18,175 nt of DNA from contig CAZWRF010000015.1 in NCBI GenBank assembly GCA_964636095.1, positions 1-18,175 of the forward strand, read 5' to 3'. The position numbers and the translations under genes are program-made. The first letter of the stretch is position 1, and each line of letters opens with the position of its first letter. This document shows, piece by piece, positions 1 through 7,871 of the stretch. The stretch comes from CAZWRF01 sp964636095. GTDB lineage: Bacteria > Patescibacteriota > Minisyncoccia > JAHISW01 > Tagabacteraceae. The notes beneath the pieces were generated by a model. The model was not told the DNA's origin. It did no database searches and was given only the letters and a program-made list of their open reading frames with translations.

Positions 1-12
1 ATTTTTTTTACT

Positions 13-21
13 TGCTAACAT
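13..21 (+). promoter_or_regulatory. Extended -10 promoter element of recG
   Basis: TGC at 13-15 followed by TAACAT at 16-21 looks like an extended -10 element. Only six bases separate it from the ATG of recG at 28, and there is no Shine-Dalgarno sequence, so the mRNA is probably leaderless or nearly so. The -35 region lies outside the window. The TGC plus -10 arrangement also occurs in front of infB and the prkA operon. Confidence 0.4.
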
Positions 22-27
22 AAAGAA

Positions 28-2190
28 ATGAATCTATCTTCTCTTTTGGCGGATGAATTTCGCCTTACCGAATATCAAAAGAAGGCGCTAAAAAAACTGA
101 AGATTGAAACCGTCAAAGACCTTCTGTGGCACTTCCCTTCCCGCTACGAAGAGCCGGGCACACTAAAAACAATTTCCGACGCCGCGGAAGGAGACAATGC
201 TACTTTCAGGGGAAAAGTTGCAAAAATAAATTTTGAAAAAACTTGGCGCAAAAAAATGAATATAGCCCGCGCCACACTAAACGACGGCACGGGCACGGTT
301 AATCTCGTTTGGTTTCATCAGCCGTTTGTCGCCAGCATTTTAAAAGAAGGAGAATATATATCAGCAAGCGGAAAAATACAAAAAAATTCAAAAGGTATAT
401 ATATAGCCAACCCCGTTTACGATAAAATCATAAAGTCCGATTTTGGCAAAATTGAAACCGAGTCACAAAAAACTCTCCTGGCTATATACCCCGAAACAAG
501 AGGACTTTCCTCGAGGTGGTTCCGTTTTAGAATTGGTAAAATTTTGAAGAGCCTGGAAGATCCGGAAGATATCGTGCCGGATGATATTTTAAACAAATAC
601 CACCTTCCATCTTTAAAAAATGCCCTACTATATATACACATTCCCAAAAACAGGAAAAACGCCGAGGCGGCCAGAAAAAGATTTGCCTTTGAGGAAATAT
701 TTTTAATTCAGCTTTCACGGGTAAAAAAAAGAATTGAGCAGAGAAAAGAAAAATCATTTATCATCAACAACGACAAAGACGCCCTCAACAATTTTGTAAA
801 AAAATTCGGCTTTGAACTTACAAAATCACAGAAAAATGCTGTAAATCACATAATTGAGGATTTTGGCAGGGGATTCCCAATGGCAAGATTTCTTGAGGGA
901 GATGTCGGCTCAGGAAAAACAGCTGTGGCAGCAGCCGTTTCGTTTCTTGTGGTAAAAAACAGACATCAGGTTGCTTACATGGCTCCGACGGAGGTTTTGG
1001 CCCGCCAACTTTTTAATTCCTTCATGAAATACTTCGGTGGCACAAACGTAAAAATAGGTTTTATTACATCTTCCGGTTCGGAAAAATTTCCGTCAAAATC
1101 AGACAGTAAAAAACCGACAAAAATATCAAAAGCAAGACTTTTAAAATGGCTGAGGGAAGGAGAAATAGACATAATTATAGGAACTCATTCTCTTATCCAG
1201 GATGCCGTAAAATTTTCCGCCAAAGAAAAAAACATTTACAAGGAAAAAAAATTGGCCTTGGTCATAATAGACGAGCAGCACAGATTCGGAACAAACCAAC
1301 GGGCGGCGCTTGCAGGCAAGAAGAACGAATCAGACGAAGCGCTTGTCCCCCACTTTTTGTCCATGAGTGCCACTCCAATTCCCCGAACACTGGCTCTTAC
1401 CATCTACGGCGATCTGGATCTCGCTATTTTGGATGAAATGCCTCCCGGAAGAAAAAAAATCATTACCGAAATAGTCCCACAGAGCGGAAGAAATTCGGCA
1501 TATGAAAAAATAAGGGGCGAAATAAAGCGGGGACGTCAGGCCTATGTGGTTTGTCCAAGAATAGAGACACCGGACAAAACTAAAGAAAATTTACTAACAA
1601 TTAATATGCGCGCCGTTAAAGAAGAGTACGAAAAACTTTCCAAAAAAATATTTCCCGAATTTAAAATAGATATGCTTCACGGAAAAATGAAATCGAAAGA
1701 AAAAGAAGAGACAATGAAAAATTTTGAAAAAGGAGATACCGACATTTTGGTGGCAACATCCGTTATAGAGGTGGGCGTAAATGTACCAAACGCAACAATA
1801 ATAATTATTGAAGGAGCCGACCGCTTCGGCCTCGCTCAGCTTCATCAGCTTAGGGGACGCGTTTTAAGAAGTACTCATCAGCCGTACTGTTTTGTTTTTT
1901 CAGAATCAAGGTCGCAAAAAACTCCAACACGCCTAAAGGCACTTCTAAAAGCAAGGAACGGATTTGAATTGGCGGAGTACGACCTAAAATTCAGGGGGCC
2001 GGGAGAACTTTCCGGAAAAAAACAGTGGGGGATAACAGATGTTGGAATGGAGGCTTTAAAAAATTTAAAGATGGTCGAAGCCGCTCGGCTTGAAGCACAA
2101 AACATTCTTAAAAAGGATCCGGGAGTTAAAAAATATCCACTTTTAAAAAAGAAGCTGATAGAAGAGGGCCTTGAGATACACTTTGAATAA
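28..2190 (+). CDS. recG: ATP-dependent DNA helicase RecG
   Basis: RecG is a monomeric superfamily 2 helicase that remodels stalled replication forks and branch-migrates Holliday junctions. The 720-residue product has an N-terminal wedge/OB region (about 50-135), Walker A GDVGSGKT at 291-298, a DEQH box at 415-418, SATPIPRT at 447-454, the VIEVGVNVPNA motif near 579-589 and the C-terminal FRGPGELSGKKQWG signature near 655-668. It is slightly longer than the usual 680-700 residues, mainly through lysine-rich loops at about 350-372 and 393-408. Motif VI reads RGRVLRST (609-616), where the family normally has RGRVGRG, so leucine 613 replaces a highly conserved glycine. No Shine-Dalgarno precedes the ATG. 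It ends convergently with the GT2 gene. Identity is certain; full helicase activity is less so because of the motif VI change. Confidence 0.97.
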   Translation: MNLSSLLADEFRLTEYQKKALKKLKIETVKDLLWHFPSRYEEPGTLKTISDAAEGDNATFRGKVAKINFEKTWRKKMNIARATLNDGTGTVNLVWFHQPFVASILKEGEYISASGKIQKNSKGIYIANPVYDKIIKSDFGKIETESQKTLLAIYPETRGLSSRWFRFRIGKILKSLEDPEDIVPDDILNKYHLPSLKNALLYIHIPKNRKNAEAARKRFAFEEIFLIQLSRVKKRIEQRKEKSFIINNDKDALNNFVKKFGFELTKSQKNAVNHIIEDFGRGFPMARFLEGDVGSGKTAVAAAVSFLVVKNRHQVAYMAPTEVLARQLFNSFMKYFGGTNVKIGFITSSGSEKFPSKSDSKKPTKISKARLLKWLREGEIDIIIGTHSLIQDAVKFSAKEKNIYKEKKLALVIIDEQHRFGTNQRAALAGKKNESDEALVPHFLSMSATPIPRTLALTIYGDLDLAILDEMPPGRKKIITEIVPQSGRNSAYEKIRGEIKRGRQAYVVCPRIETPDKTKENLLTINMRAVKEEYEKLSKKIFPEFKIDMLHGKMKSKEKEETMKNFEKGDTDILVATSVIEVGVNVPNATIIIIEGADRFGLAQLHQLRGRVLRSTHQPYCFVFSESRSQKTPTRLKALLKARNGFELAEYDLKFRGPGELSGKKQWGITDVGMEALKNLKMVEAARLEAQNILKKDPGVKKYPLLKKKLIEEGLEIHFE

Positions 2191-2209
2191 TTTTAAATTT
2201 AAAATTTTT
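2189..2209. terminator. AT-only palindrome between convergent genes
   Basis: An 18-base perfect AT palindrome at 2189-2206 continues into a T-run. It lies in the 17-base gap between the convergent stop codons of recG and the glycosyltransferase gene. It could be a weak bidirectional terminator, but the stem has no GC pairs, so this is a tentative call. Confidence 0.3.
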
Positions 2210-3746
2210 AATTTTTAATTGGTTTTTGGTGTTTTGGCGTTACCCAAAAACCCATGTATTTTCCAAACATCAGCCTAGTTTGCGCGTCCAATCCCGGGAT
2301 TGCTCCAAATATTAAAATAGTAACGGGAATCAAAATCCATTGAAGTACCATATAAAAAAACTTGCGAAATCTTTGAGTTTTCGGCCTTTTGGGTAAAAAA
2401 CTCAAAGATATTATTGCGGAACCAATAAGACCCAGCATGGCAATGGTCATAAGCGTTCTGGTAATTCTAGGCAGGTTGTATGAAAGAAGAAGGGTGTTAA
2501 ACTGTTGTCCACCCAAAAACAGAGGAAGCCACCCCAGCATAAAAATTAAAAGCGGGTTCGTGGCCAGAGACCAAAAACCCTCAACTTGAACAAAGGCATA
2601 CCTTAGCTTTCTTTTTAGAGATATCCTCTTGTCCTTAAGAAAACCAAAAAGAATGTAAGGCACGTTTTCAACTCCCCAGCACCACCGCCTTTGCTGCTTG
2701 TAAACATTCACGGCAGTCCTCCAGAGCGTAGGGGCTAAATTTGCATCCATTGATACCGGATAAGACATGGGAACGACCCGGTAGTTTCCGCCATAGTATA
2801 AAAGAAAATTCCAAAAAATTCGTGAATCCTCAGAAACCATGTTTCTTTGCCAAAAGCCGATTTCTTTAAGCGACTTATAAGACATGGAATGAGACGAGAA
2901 AGTTGCCAAGCGCTCAGGCCTTTCCTGCTGAATCATCTGCCAAAAAGTTCCGGAAGTAGCCACAACTCTTGAGAGAGCCGGCGCCTCCCAAATATTGTTA
3001 TTGTAAAGAGGAACGGGCTGAAACGAACACTTGTGGGGATTTTCCGCCGTTAAAAAATTCCAGGCGAGGCAGGAAAAATAACGTGGATAAACGCGAGTAT
3101 CTATATCAAAGGCGGAAACCAAAACTTTATCGTATGCAATGCCGCTTTTATCCAATACTTCTCTTCCGGCTTTTTCGGCGGCCCAGGAAATATTTGAGCC
3201 CTTTCCGGCCATTTCGTCTTCAATATTTTTCGGGTGAACCGTAACCAAAAAATGGGCAAACTTGTCACCGAACTTTTCCCGTATTTTTTCGCAAATGTCT
3301 CGGGCTTCTCTGCCTGCCCTTTCTTCCGCGGCCAAAACAATTATCATTTTATCTTTTGGCCAATCGGCCTCAAGAAGAGAATCAATCGCCGACTCTATAA
3401 CGCCGAACTCCTCCTTATAAAAAGGCAAAATGATCATCTGCCAAATATCCTGCCATTTCATGTTTTCAAGACGACCCACCCAGTCAACATTCATATTATG
3501 CTTTACTCGTTTCCAGTTTACGTTCAAGTGAAATGACAGATAGACGGTTTTTACAAGCCAATAAACGTCAAAAACTATGATAAAAAGAGCCACCCAAACG
3601 GGTTTCTTCCACGAAAGAAAAATAAGCCCAAGAATGGTAAACCAGCTTAAAAACCCGGGAAAAATTTCCAAGAGCCTGTAAACAAGCCTGTCGGAACTCC
3701 TAATAAGGTCGGGTGCTCGTCCGGTTTTAAGATATTCATCTTGCAT
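2208..3746 (-). CDS. Membrane-embedded family 2 glycosyltransferase (processive type)
   Basis: This 512-residue protein has the layout of cellulose- and hyaluronan-synthase-like GT2 enzymes: two N-terminal membrane segments (about 30-72), a cytosolic GT-A domain (about 100-360) and several C-terminal membrane segments (about 390-485). The catalytic motifs are visible: DID at 214-216 (DxD, nucleotide-sugar and metal binding), SED at 305-307 (the TED-like base) and QQRRW at 351-355 (QxxRW acceptor motif). The end of the protein, with GLDAQTRLMFGKYMGFWVTPK, is typical of a bacterial subgroup found with cell-surface polysaccharide genes. The sugar and the polymer cannot be read from the sequence. 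The start ATG has no Shine-Dalgarno but sits seven bases after a good -10 box, which suggests a leaderless transcript. It stands alone between two terminators. Confidence 0.9.
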   Translation of the reverse strand: MQDEYLKTGRAPDLIRSSDRLVYRLLEIFPGFLSWFTILGLIFLSWKKPVWVALFIIVFDVYWLVKTVYLSFHLNVNWKRVKHNMNVDWVGRLENMKWQDIWQMIILPFYKEEFGVIESAIDSLLEADWPKDKMIIVLAAEERAGREARDICEKIREKFGDKFAHFLVTVHPKNIEDEMAGKGSNISWAAEKAGREVLDKSGIAYDKVLVSAFDIDTRVYPRYFSCLAWNFLTAENPHKCSFQPVPLYNNNIWEAPALSRVVATSGTFWQMIQQERPERLATFSSHSMSYKSLKEIGFWQRNMVSEDSRIFWNFLLYYGGNYRVVPMSYPVSMDANLAPTLWRTAVNVYKQQRRWCWGVENVPYILFGFLKDKRISLKRKLRYAFVQVEGFWSLATNPLLIFMLGWLPLFLGGQQFNTLLLSYNLPRITRTLMTIAMLGLIGSAIISLSFLPKRPKTQRFRKFFYMVLQWILIPVTILIFGAIPGLDAQTRLMFGKYMGFWVTPKHQKPIKN

Positions 3747-3753
3747 CGCTTAT

Positions 3754-3782
3754 ATTCTATACGCGGAAAGGGTTTTTAGCAA
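3754..3782 (-). promoter_or_regulatory. Promoter of the GT2 gene, probably leaderless
   Basis: On the minus strand, TTGCTA (3782-3777), a 17-base spacer and TAGAAT (3759-3754) form a good sigma-70-type promoter. Seven bases separate the -10 box from the ATG at 3746, so transcription probably begins at or next to the start codon. The -35 box lies at the end of the T-tract of the operon terminator just upstream. Confidence 0.55.
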
Positions 3783-3822
3783 ATAAAAACCCCGCGATCG
3801 CTTATGCGATTTTGCGGGGTTT
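3781..3822 (-). terminator. Intrinsic terminator of the prkA-yeaH-spoVR-prkA operon
   Basis: The outer stem pairs AAACCCCGC (3787-3795) with GCGGGGTTT (3814-3822). An inner stem ATCGC/GCGAT closes on a TTAT loop. Read on the minus strand, the hairpin is followed by a T-rich tract (complement of 3789-3781). It lies four bases after the stop codon of the last operon gene and separates it from the GT2 gene. Confidence 0.85.
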
Positions 3823-3825
3823 GTT

Positions 3826-6102
3826 CTATTTTTTTCTATAAAGATCCAGGACATACAGAGCTATCTTTTTTGCTCCTTCCGGCGTGTATCTAAATTTTTC
3901 TCCGGTAAGTTTTTCCATCATGAGGTTTACGTATTCCTTTACTCTGGTGCCGTGGGAATTGAATGATTGCTTGCCGAAATCTTTCACGGCCCGCCTGAAA
4001 TTCTCGCTTTCAACCCATGGCTCCAAGGCCCCTGTTTTCAAATTACCGGTATACGATTCCATTAATTCCCCGTAGAGCTCCGTTTCCTCTATCTTTTTTT
4101 TCTCAACACCCAACTCCTGAGTCAGGGTCTTTTCAGCGTACTCTTTTTGGATAGCAAGGCGAAATCCATACCTTTCACTTTTGGTTATTTCCCCAAAAAG
4201 CCATCCTTCTATCGGAGACAAAAACTCCTCCGTGCTTTCTATCTCTTCACCAGTATAGGGACACACGTGCTTGGTATTGTCGTTGAAAAAATTTATTGCA
4301 AAAAGATACTGCTTAATATTCTTATCTATCTGCTCAGCGTTGTAGTAAAACAATGCCTCTTTCATCTGCTCCGTAACTTCATGATTATATATCCTCTCGA
4401 GAGAATCCAGAAAGTTTTGGGGTATATGATCCCTTGTGGTTTTTTGAAATTTCTTGAAAAAACTCAGTACATCCTCAATATCAACCAAGTGTCCTTTCAC
4501 CCTTGAGTGAAAAGAAATGAAATTATTGAGCATAGAAATCGAATCCCTTACCGAGTATCCTTCCTTGCCGGATTCAAGAGTCAAAATGTCCACTATTTTT
4601 CGCCGAATTTTCGCCTTGAATCGGCTTTTATGCTTTTCAAAAACCCAATCAGGCAGATTTCCCCGCGAGATACTCATAAGAAATATCAAGCCGTCTATAT
4701 CGCAATAGTTTGAATAGTCGCCGGCAAACTCATTTTTGGCAATAAAACCTTTTAGGTCTGTCTTCGACGAAGCTTCCTTCGGAAGCCGGGTTGAAATAAC
4801 AACTTTTGCGAAATAATCAAGCATCCCGGGCATAAAATTTTTTTCAACGTCTTTTTCAAAAATACTTCTGTATATTTCAACTTCGGTTTCAATGTCTGTC
4901 GGATACAATACATCTATATTCGTAATCCTGTCTTCGAGAGATGCCCAATTCTTTATTTCATCTTTGTCTTCTGGGTTCATAAGGGCTACAAAAAGACAGT
5001 TTATTTCTTCCTCAACGTCTTCGCCGACGCTCTGTGCTCCCTCGCTGACAAGGTTATGACATCCGATAAATCTGGATACATTGTGGTTTTTTATGTCCTC
5101 AAGAACAATAACGCCATTGTTAGCCTGAGCCTGTTTGCTGAACCTGTATCTCACCAGGTGGCTGTCGCCAAAAAGGTTGGTGATTCTTTGTTGCAACATT
5201 TCATTTGTCACCGTGTTTTTTTTGGATGGCTCATCACCCGAACGCAAAACCTTAATGCCCTGCCCCATAGCTCGGTTGAAGATATAATATCTCGCCCGGA
5301 GCATTTCCAGAACTTTTTCCAAATTCCTGTCAAATTTATCGTAAAGGGCGTTGAAAAGCGACTGGCATATCGGGCAAGCATCGCTGTTGAGAACCCATTC
5401 ATATCGTTTTGAATTGAATATCTTTTTCTTCCATTCGTCATCTGTGATTACTTTTTCAAGAAAGCCCGCCCGGTACCTTTTGGGTATTACCAGAATGGGC
5501 CTGTCGTGTCCCGGACAGGGAATTTCAAGACAATCGCCTATAATATCTTCTTCCTTCTTGGCCTCTTTGCTGCCAATTCCGCAAGAGATAGAACATGTTT
5601 TGCTTCTTAATGCTTCTATGTGTTCTTTTTCTATCTTCCAGAAAACCTCAAACATCGGGTTTCTGTTCACATATTCCTGATATTGGTCCAGGAGATTTCT
5701 GAGAAAAGTGCTTTTACCGCAACCGTGAGGCCCTTCAAAAACATAAATCCTGTTCTGAAGTGCTTTAGCCATGCCCTGTATCTCTTCCACCAATATATGC
5801 GAGAACGCTATGCTGGCAAAAAAAGGCTGGCTGTGCCCTTTCTCAAGAAGCTCACTAAGGTCATAGCCGGTATATCCAATAGATTCCGGATCATCGGGAT
5901 TGTTCTCCGGACGCTTTACCGCTTTTTCTAAGACAAGGTCTCTCAATATCTCGGGCGCCCTTCTAAAAACAGAACCGGAATCCTGGCGCATGACCTCCAG
6001 GTACTCGCCAAAAGAGAAAACCTTTTTGGTCTTTTTTTCTCTTTCGGCCATTTTTTTGTTCATACAGCCAATGGCCTTCTCTACTGTTATTGTCTTACTC
6101 AT
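3826..6102 (-). CDS. Divergent PrkA-family AAA+ protein (second paralogue, PrkA2)
   Basis: This 758-residue protein carries a PrkA-type N-terminal AAA+ module: Walker A GPHGCGKS near 124-131, a Walker B-like VIVLED near 331-336, a sensor asparagine in ALMNPED and LEDR near 389-392. Between Walker A and B it keeps the cysteine-containing PrkA segment, with CPGH near 196 and CPIC near 243, which may bind metal. A late HVCPYTGEE resembles half of a zinc site. The C-terminus (EKFRYTPEGAKKIALYV) resembles the closing motif of PrkA proteins. It is far diverged from the other PrkA of the operon and longer than the usual 630-645 residues. The start chosen is ATG 6102, six bases after GAGGTGA; a TTG one codon upstream is less likely. 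Its start overlaps the spoVR stop (TGATG), so the two are translationally coupled. Protein kinase activity is historical for the family and not shown by any kinase motif here. Confidence 0.8.
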   Translation of the reverse strand: MSKTITVEKAIGCMNKKMAEREKKTKKVFSFGEYLEVMRQDSGSVFRRAPEILRDLVLEKAVKRPENNPDDPESIGYTGYDLSELLEKGHSQPFFASIAFSHILVEEIQGMAKALQNRIYVFEGPHGCGKSTFLRNLLDQYQEYVNRNPMFEVFWKIEKEHIEALRSKTCSISCGIGSKEAKKEEDIIGDCLEIPCPGHDRPILVIPKRYRAGFLEKVITDDEWKKKIFNSKRYEWVLNSDACPICQSLFNALYDKFDRNLEKVLEMLRARYYIFNRAMGQGIKVLRSGDEPSKKNTVTNEMLQQRITNLFGDSHLVRYRFSKQAQANNGVIVLEDIKNHNVSRFIGCHNLVSEGAQSVGEDVEEEINCLFVALMNPEDKDEIKNWASLEDRITNIDVLYPTDIETEVEIYRSIFEKDVEKNFMPGMLDYFAKVVISTRLPKEASSKTDLKGFIAKNEFAGDYSNYCDIDGLIFLMSISRGNLPDWVFEKHKSRFKAKIRRKIVDILTLESGKEGYSVRDSISMLNNFISFHSRVKGHLVDIEDVLSFFKKFQKTTRDHIPQNFLDSLERIYNHEVTEQMKEALFYYNAEQIDKNIKQYLFAINFFNDNTKHVCPYTGEEIESTEEFLSPIEGWLFGEITKSERYGFRLAIQKEYAEKTLTQELGVEKKKIEETELYGELMESYTGNLKTGALEPWVESENFRRAVKDFGKQSFNSHGTRVKEYVNLMMEKLTGEKFRYTPEGAKKIALYVLDLYRKK

Positions 6103-7853
6103 CAAAAATCACCTCGCTTCTTTTTCTTTTCTTCGATATTTATCGTATTTCTCTTCATGGAACCTTTCTCCATGCTATAAACGACTCTCAACTCCTTGTA
6201 TTCTACCTCATCATCGTCACCGGCGTTTTGAAACTCTTCCCTGCTTTTTTTAGGCAGTTCAAACTCGGTTGTTTCAAGAGACACCTTGCCTTGAACTTTT
6301 CCGCTTTTGGTTCCGCCCCAAAGATACGAAAGGCCAAGCAAAACATCGGGAATCATTTGAGTAACAAGCGACCGGCCTTCAAATTTGTGAGACAAATAAA
6401 GCTCGCCGTTTTCAAACTTTTCCTTGTCAATTTCTATGGCGGGGGGGTGATAAAGGAATTTGAGAAGCATTTTTCTATAATCCGTTCCCTTTCTGCTTTT
6501 CACGTAATATTGCCTCTTTATCCTGTAATTTTTCTTGTCCATGACAAATCTTTGCCCCGTCACAAATAAATTGTTCGTTTTCACGAAGTCTTCAAAATCT
6601 TTGTCCGACAAATGATTTATAAATAATTTGTCGTCCATATTTTTCCTGATGGAAAAAATATATTCACGGCCTTTACCTGTTTTAAGATCGAACTTTCTCC
6701 TTTTCTCCACGTTTTTGAGGTTTTGGTAGGAAATATCGAATCTTCCCTTGTTAGCCATATCTTCCATAAATTGGTACAGCCGCAAACCCAAAGCATAAGG
6801 GTTGAGTCCGAATCTGGGCATTTGGGTTACCCCCGCGTCAACTCTGGCAAAAGCGACTTCGTTTCCGCTTATCATTTCGTCCTTTATAAACAACTCCTGG
6901 TGCCAATAGCTAGCCCATCCTTCGTTCATAATTTTCGTTCTTATTTGCGGCGAGAAAAAGAGGCCTGTGTCTCTTACGATTCCCATTACCTTTTTAATCC
7001 ATTTGTTTTTTGCTTGATTTACAAATGGAGAGCCGTTCATGAGAAATGACAAAAGATCAGTCCTTTTTTCGCTATCCGAATTTTCCTTTTGGTCTTTCTT
7101 TTTCTTTTCAAAAAGTTCGCCGAATTCAAGATATTTTTTGGCAATGTCCCTGAAAAATATCTCTTCGCCTCCCTTTTTGCCAAATTCTTTTTCGTATTTG
7201 TTGAAAAGGTCAAAATCGGCAATATAATCCTTCATCTTCATGTAGCCTTCGCCGATGAGTTTCCTCGAAAATTCGCCGAAATAAAACTCTACCCTGTCGG
7301 ATTCTTTGATTTTTATCAGGTCTTTTTCGGCAAGTTCCCGATGAAATCCCACAAGGTTGTCCAGCTGCCTGGAAAATTCTATAACGTAGTCAACCCAACG
7401 TTTTTCTTCGCCCATTTCTTTTCTGAGAGCCGCTATAACCCTTTTGTCGGATAAAGCTCTGCCGTAAAAATCATCGTCCCAGGTGTTTTGGAAATGGATG
7501 TTGTTTCTAAAAAAGTCCACATGAGCCAAAACATGGAGGAAAATAAACTTATTCATCCAGCCGGGATTGTTGTCGTTGTAGAAAGAAATGGGAGGCATGG
7601 TGTTTATCACCGTTTCGTAGGGATTTTGCGGAAAAAAATCGTATTTTATGTTTCCGCTTATCGCTTCAACATCGTGAATCCAAAAATCATAGAGAGTTGG
7701 AATCATCACTTTCGGATGAATTTCGAGCATTGCCCGATTGGAAATGACATATTCCAGAGTTTCTTCCGGGAAACTTAATCCGGCAGCCCGCGCACTCTCT
7801 TTGCATTTTTCCATTCTGGCTTTTTCTTCCGGGTTTATAAGCTGTACTTGCAT
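6102..7853 (-). CDS. spoVR: SpoVR family protein
   Basis: This is a SpoVR/YcgB homologue of 583 residues; the family is usually about 470-510. Recognisable signatures are HVLAHVDFFRNN (107-118), IMNEGWASYWH (308-318) and GVTQMPRFGLNPYALGL (341-357). The histidines and glutamate of these motifs resemble a metal site, but no enzymatic reaction is firmly established for the family. In Bacillus, loss of SpoVR affects the spore cortex. In enterobacteria, YcgB is a stress and stationary-phase protein whose gene often goes with yeaG-yeaH. The extra length is in a charged lysine-rich segment near 248-265 and the acidic and basic C-terminal tail. AAAGGAG lies eight bases before the ATG. It follows yeaH by 18 bases and overlaps the next gene, so it is an internal operon member. 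A role in sporulation is not implied. Confidence 0.93.
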   Translation of the reverse strand: MQVQLINPEEKARMEKCKESARAAGLSFPEETLEYVISNRAMLEIHPKVMIPTLYDFWIHDVEAISGNIKYDFFPQNPYETVINTMPPISFYNDNNPGWMNKFIFLHVLAHVDFFRNNIHFQNTWDDDFYGRALSDKRVIAALRKEMGEEKRWVDYVIEFSRQLDNLVGFHRELAEKDLIKIKESDRVEFYFGEFSRKLIGEGYMKMKDYIADFDLFNKYEKEFGKKGGEEIFFRDIAKKYLEFGELFEKKKKDQKENSDSEKRTDLLSFLMNGSPFVNQAKNKWIKKVMGIVRDTGLFFSPQIRTKIMNEGWASYWHQELFIKDEMISGNEVAFARVDAGVTQMPRFGLNPYALGLRLYQFMEDMANKGRFDISYQNLKNVEKRRKFDLKTGKGREYIFSIRKNMDDKLFINHLSDKDFEDFVKTNNLFVTGQRFVMDKKNYRIKRQYYVKSRKGTDYRKMLLKFLYHPPAIEIDKEKFENGELYLSHKFEGRSLVTQMIPDVLLGLSYLWGGTKSGKVQGKVSLETTEFELPKKSREEFQNAGDDDEVEYKELRVVYSMEKGSMKRNTINIEEKKKKRGDF

Positions 7854-7871
7854 GGTAATATCTCCTTTATT

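Noticed and set aside
4762..4786. Two small hairpins (CTTCG/CGAAG and GCTTCC/GGAAGC) within prkA2
   Set aside because: Short arms in coding sequence with no T-tract or extra peptide that stands out. Likely chance, unlike the infB palindromes.
6103..6105. TTG start of prkA2
   Set aside because: ATG at 6102 is next in frame, overlaps the spoVR stop as TGATG and is correctly spaced from GAGGTGA.
6102..7853. Evidence for endospore formation from SpoVR
   Set aside because: SpoVR and PrkA homologues are common in non-sporulating bacteria, and no other sporulation gene is in the window.
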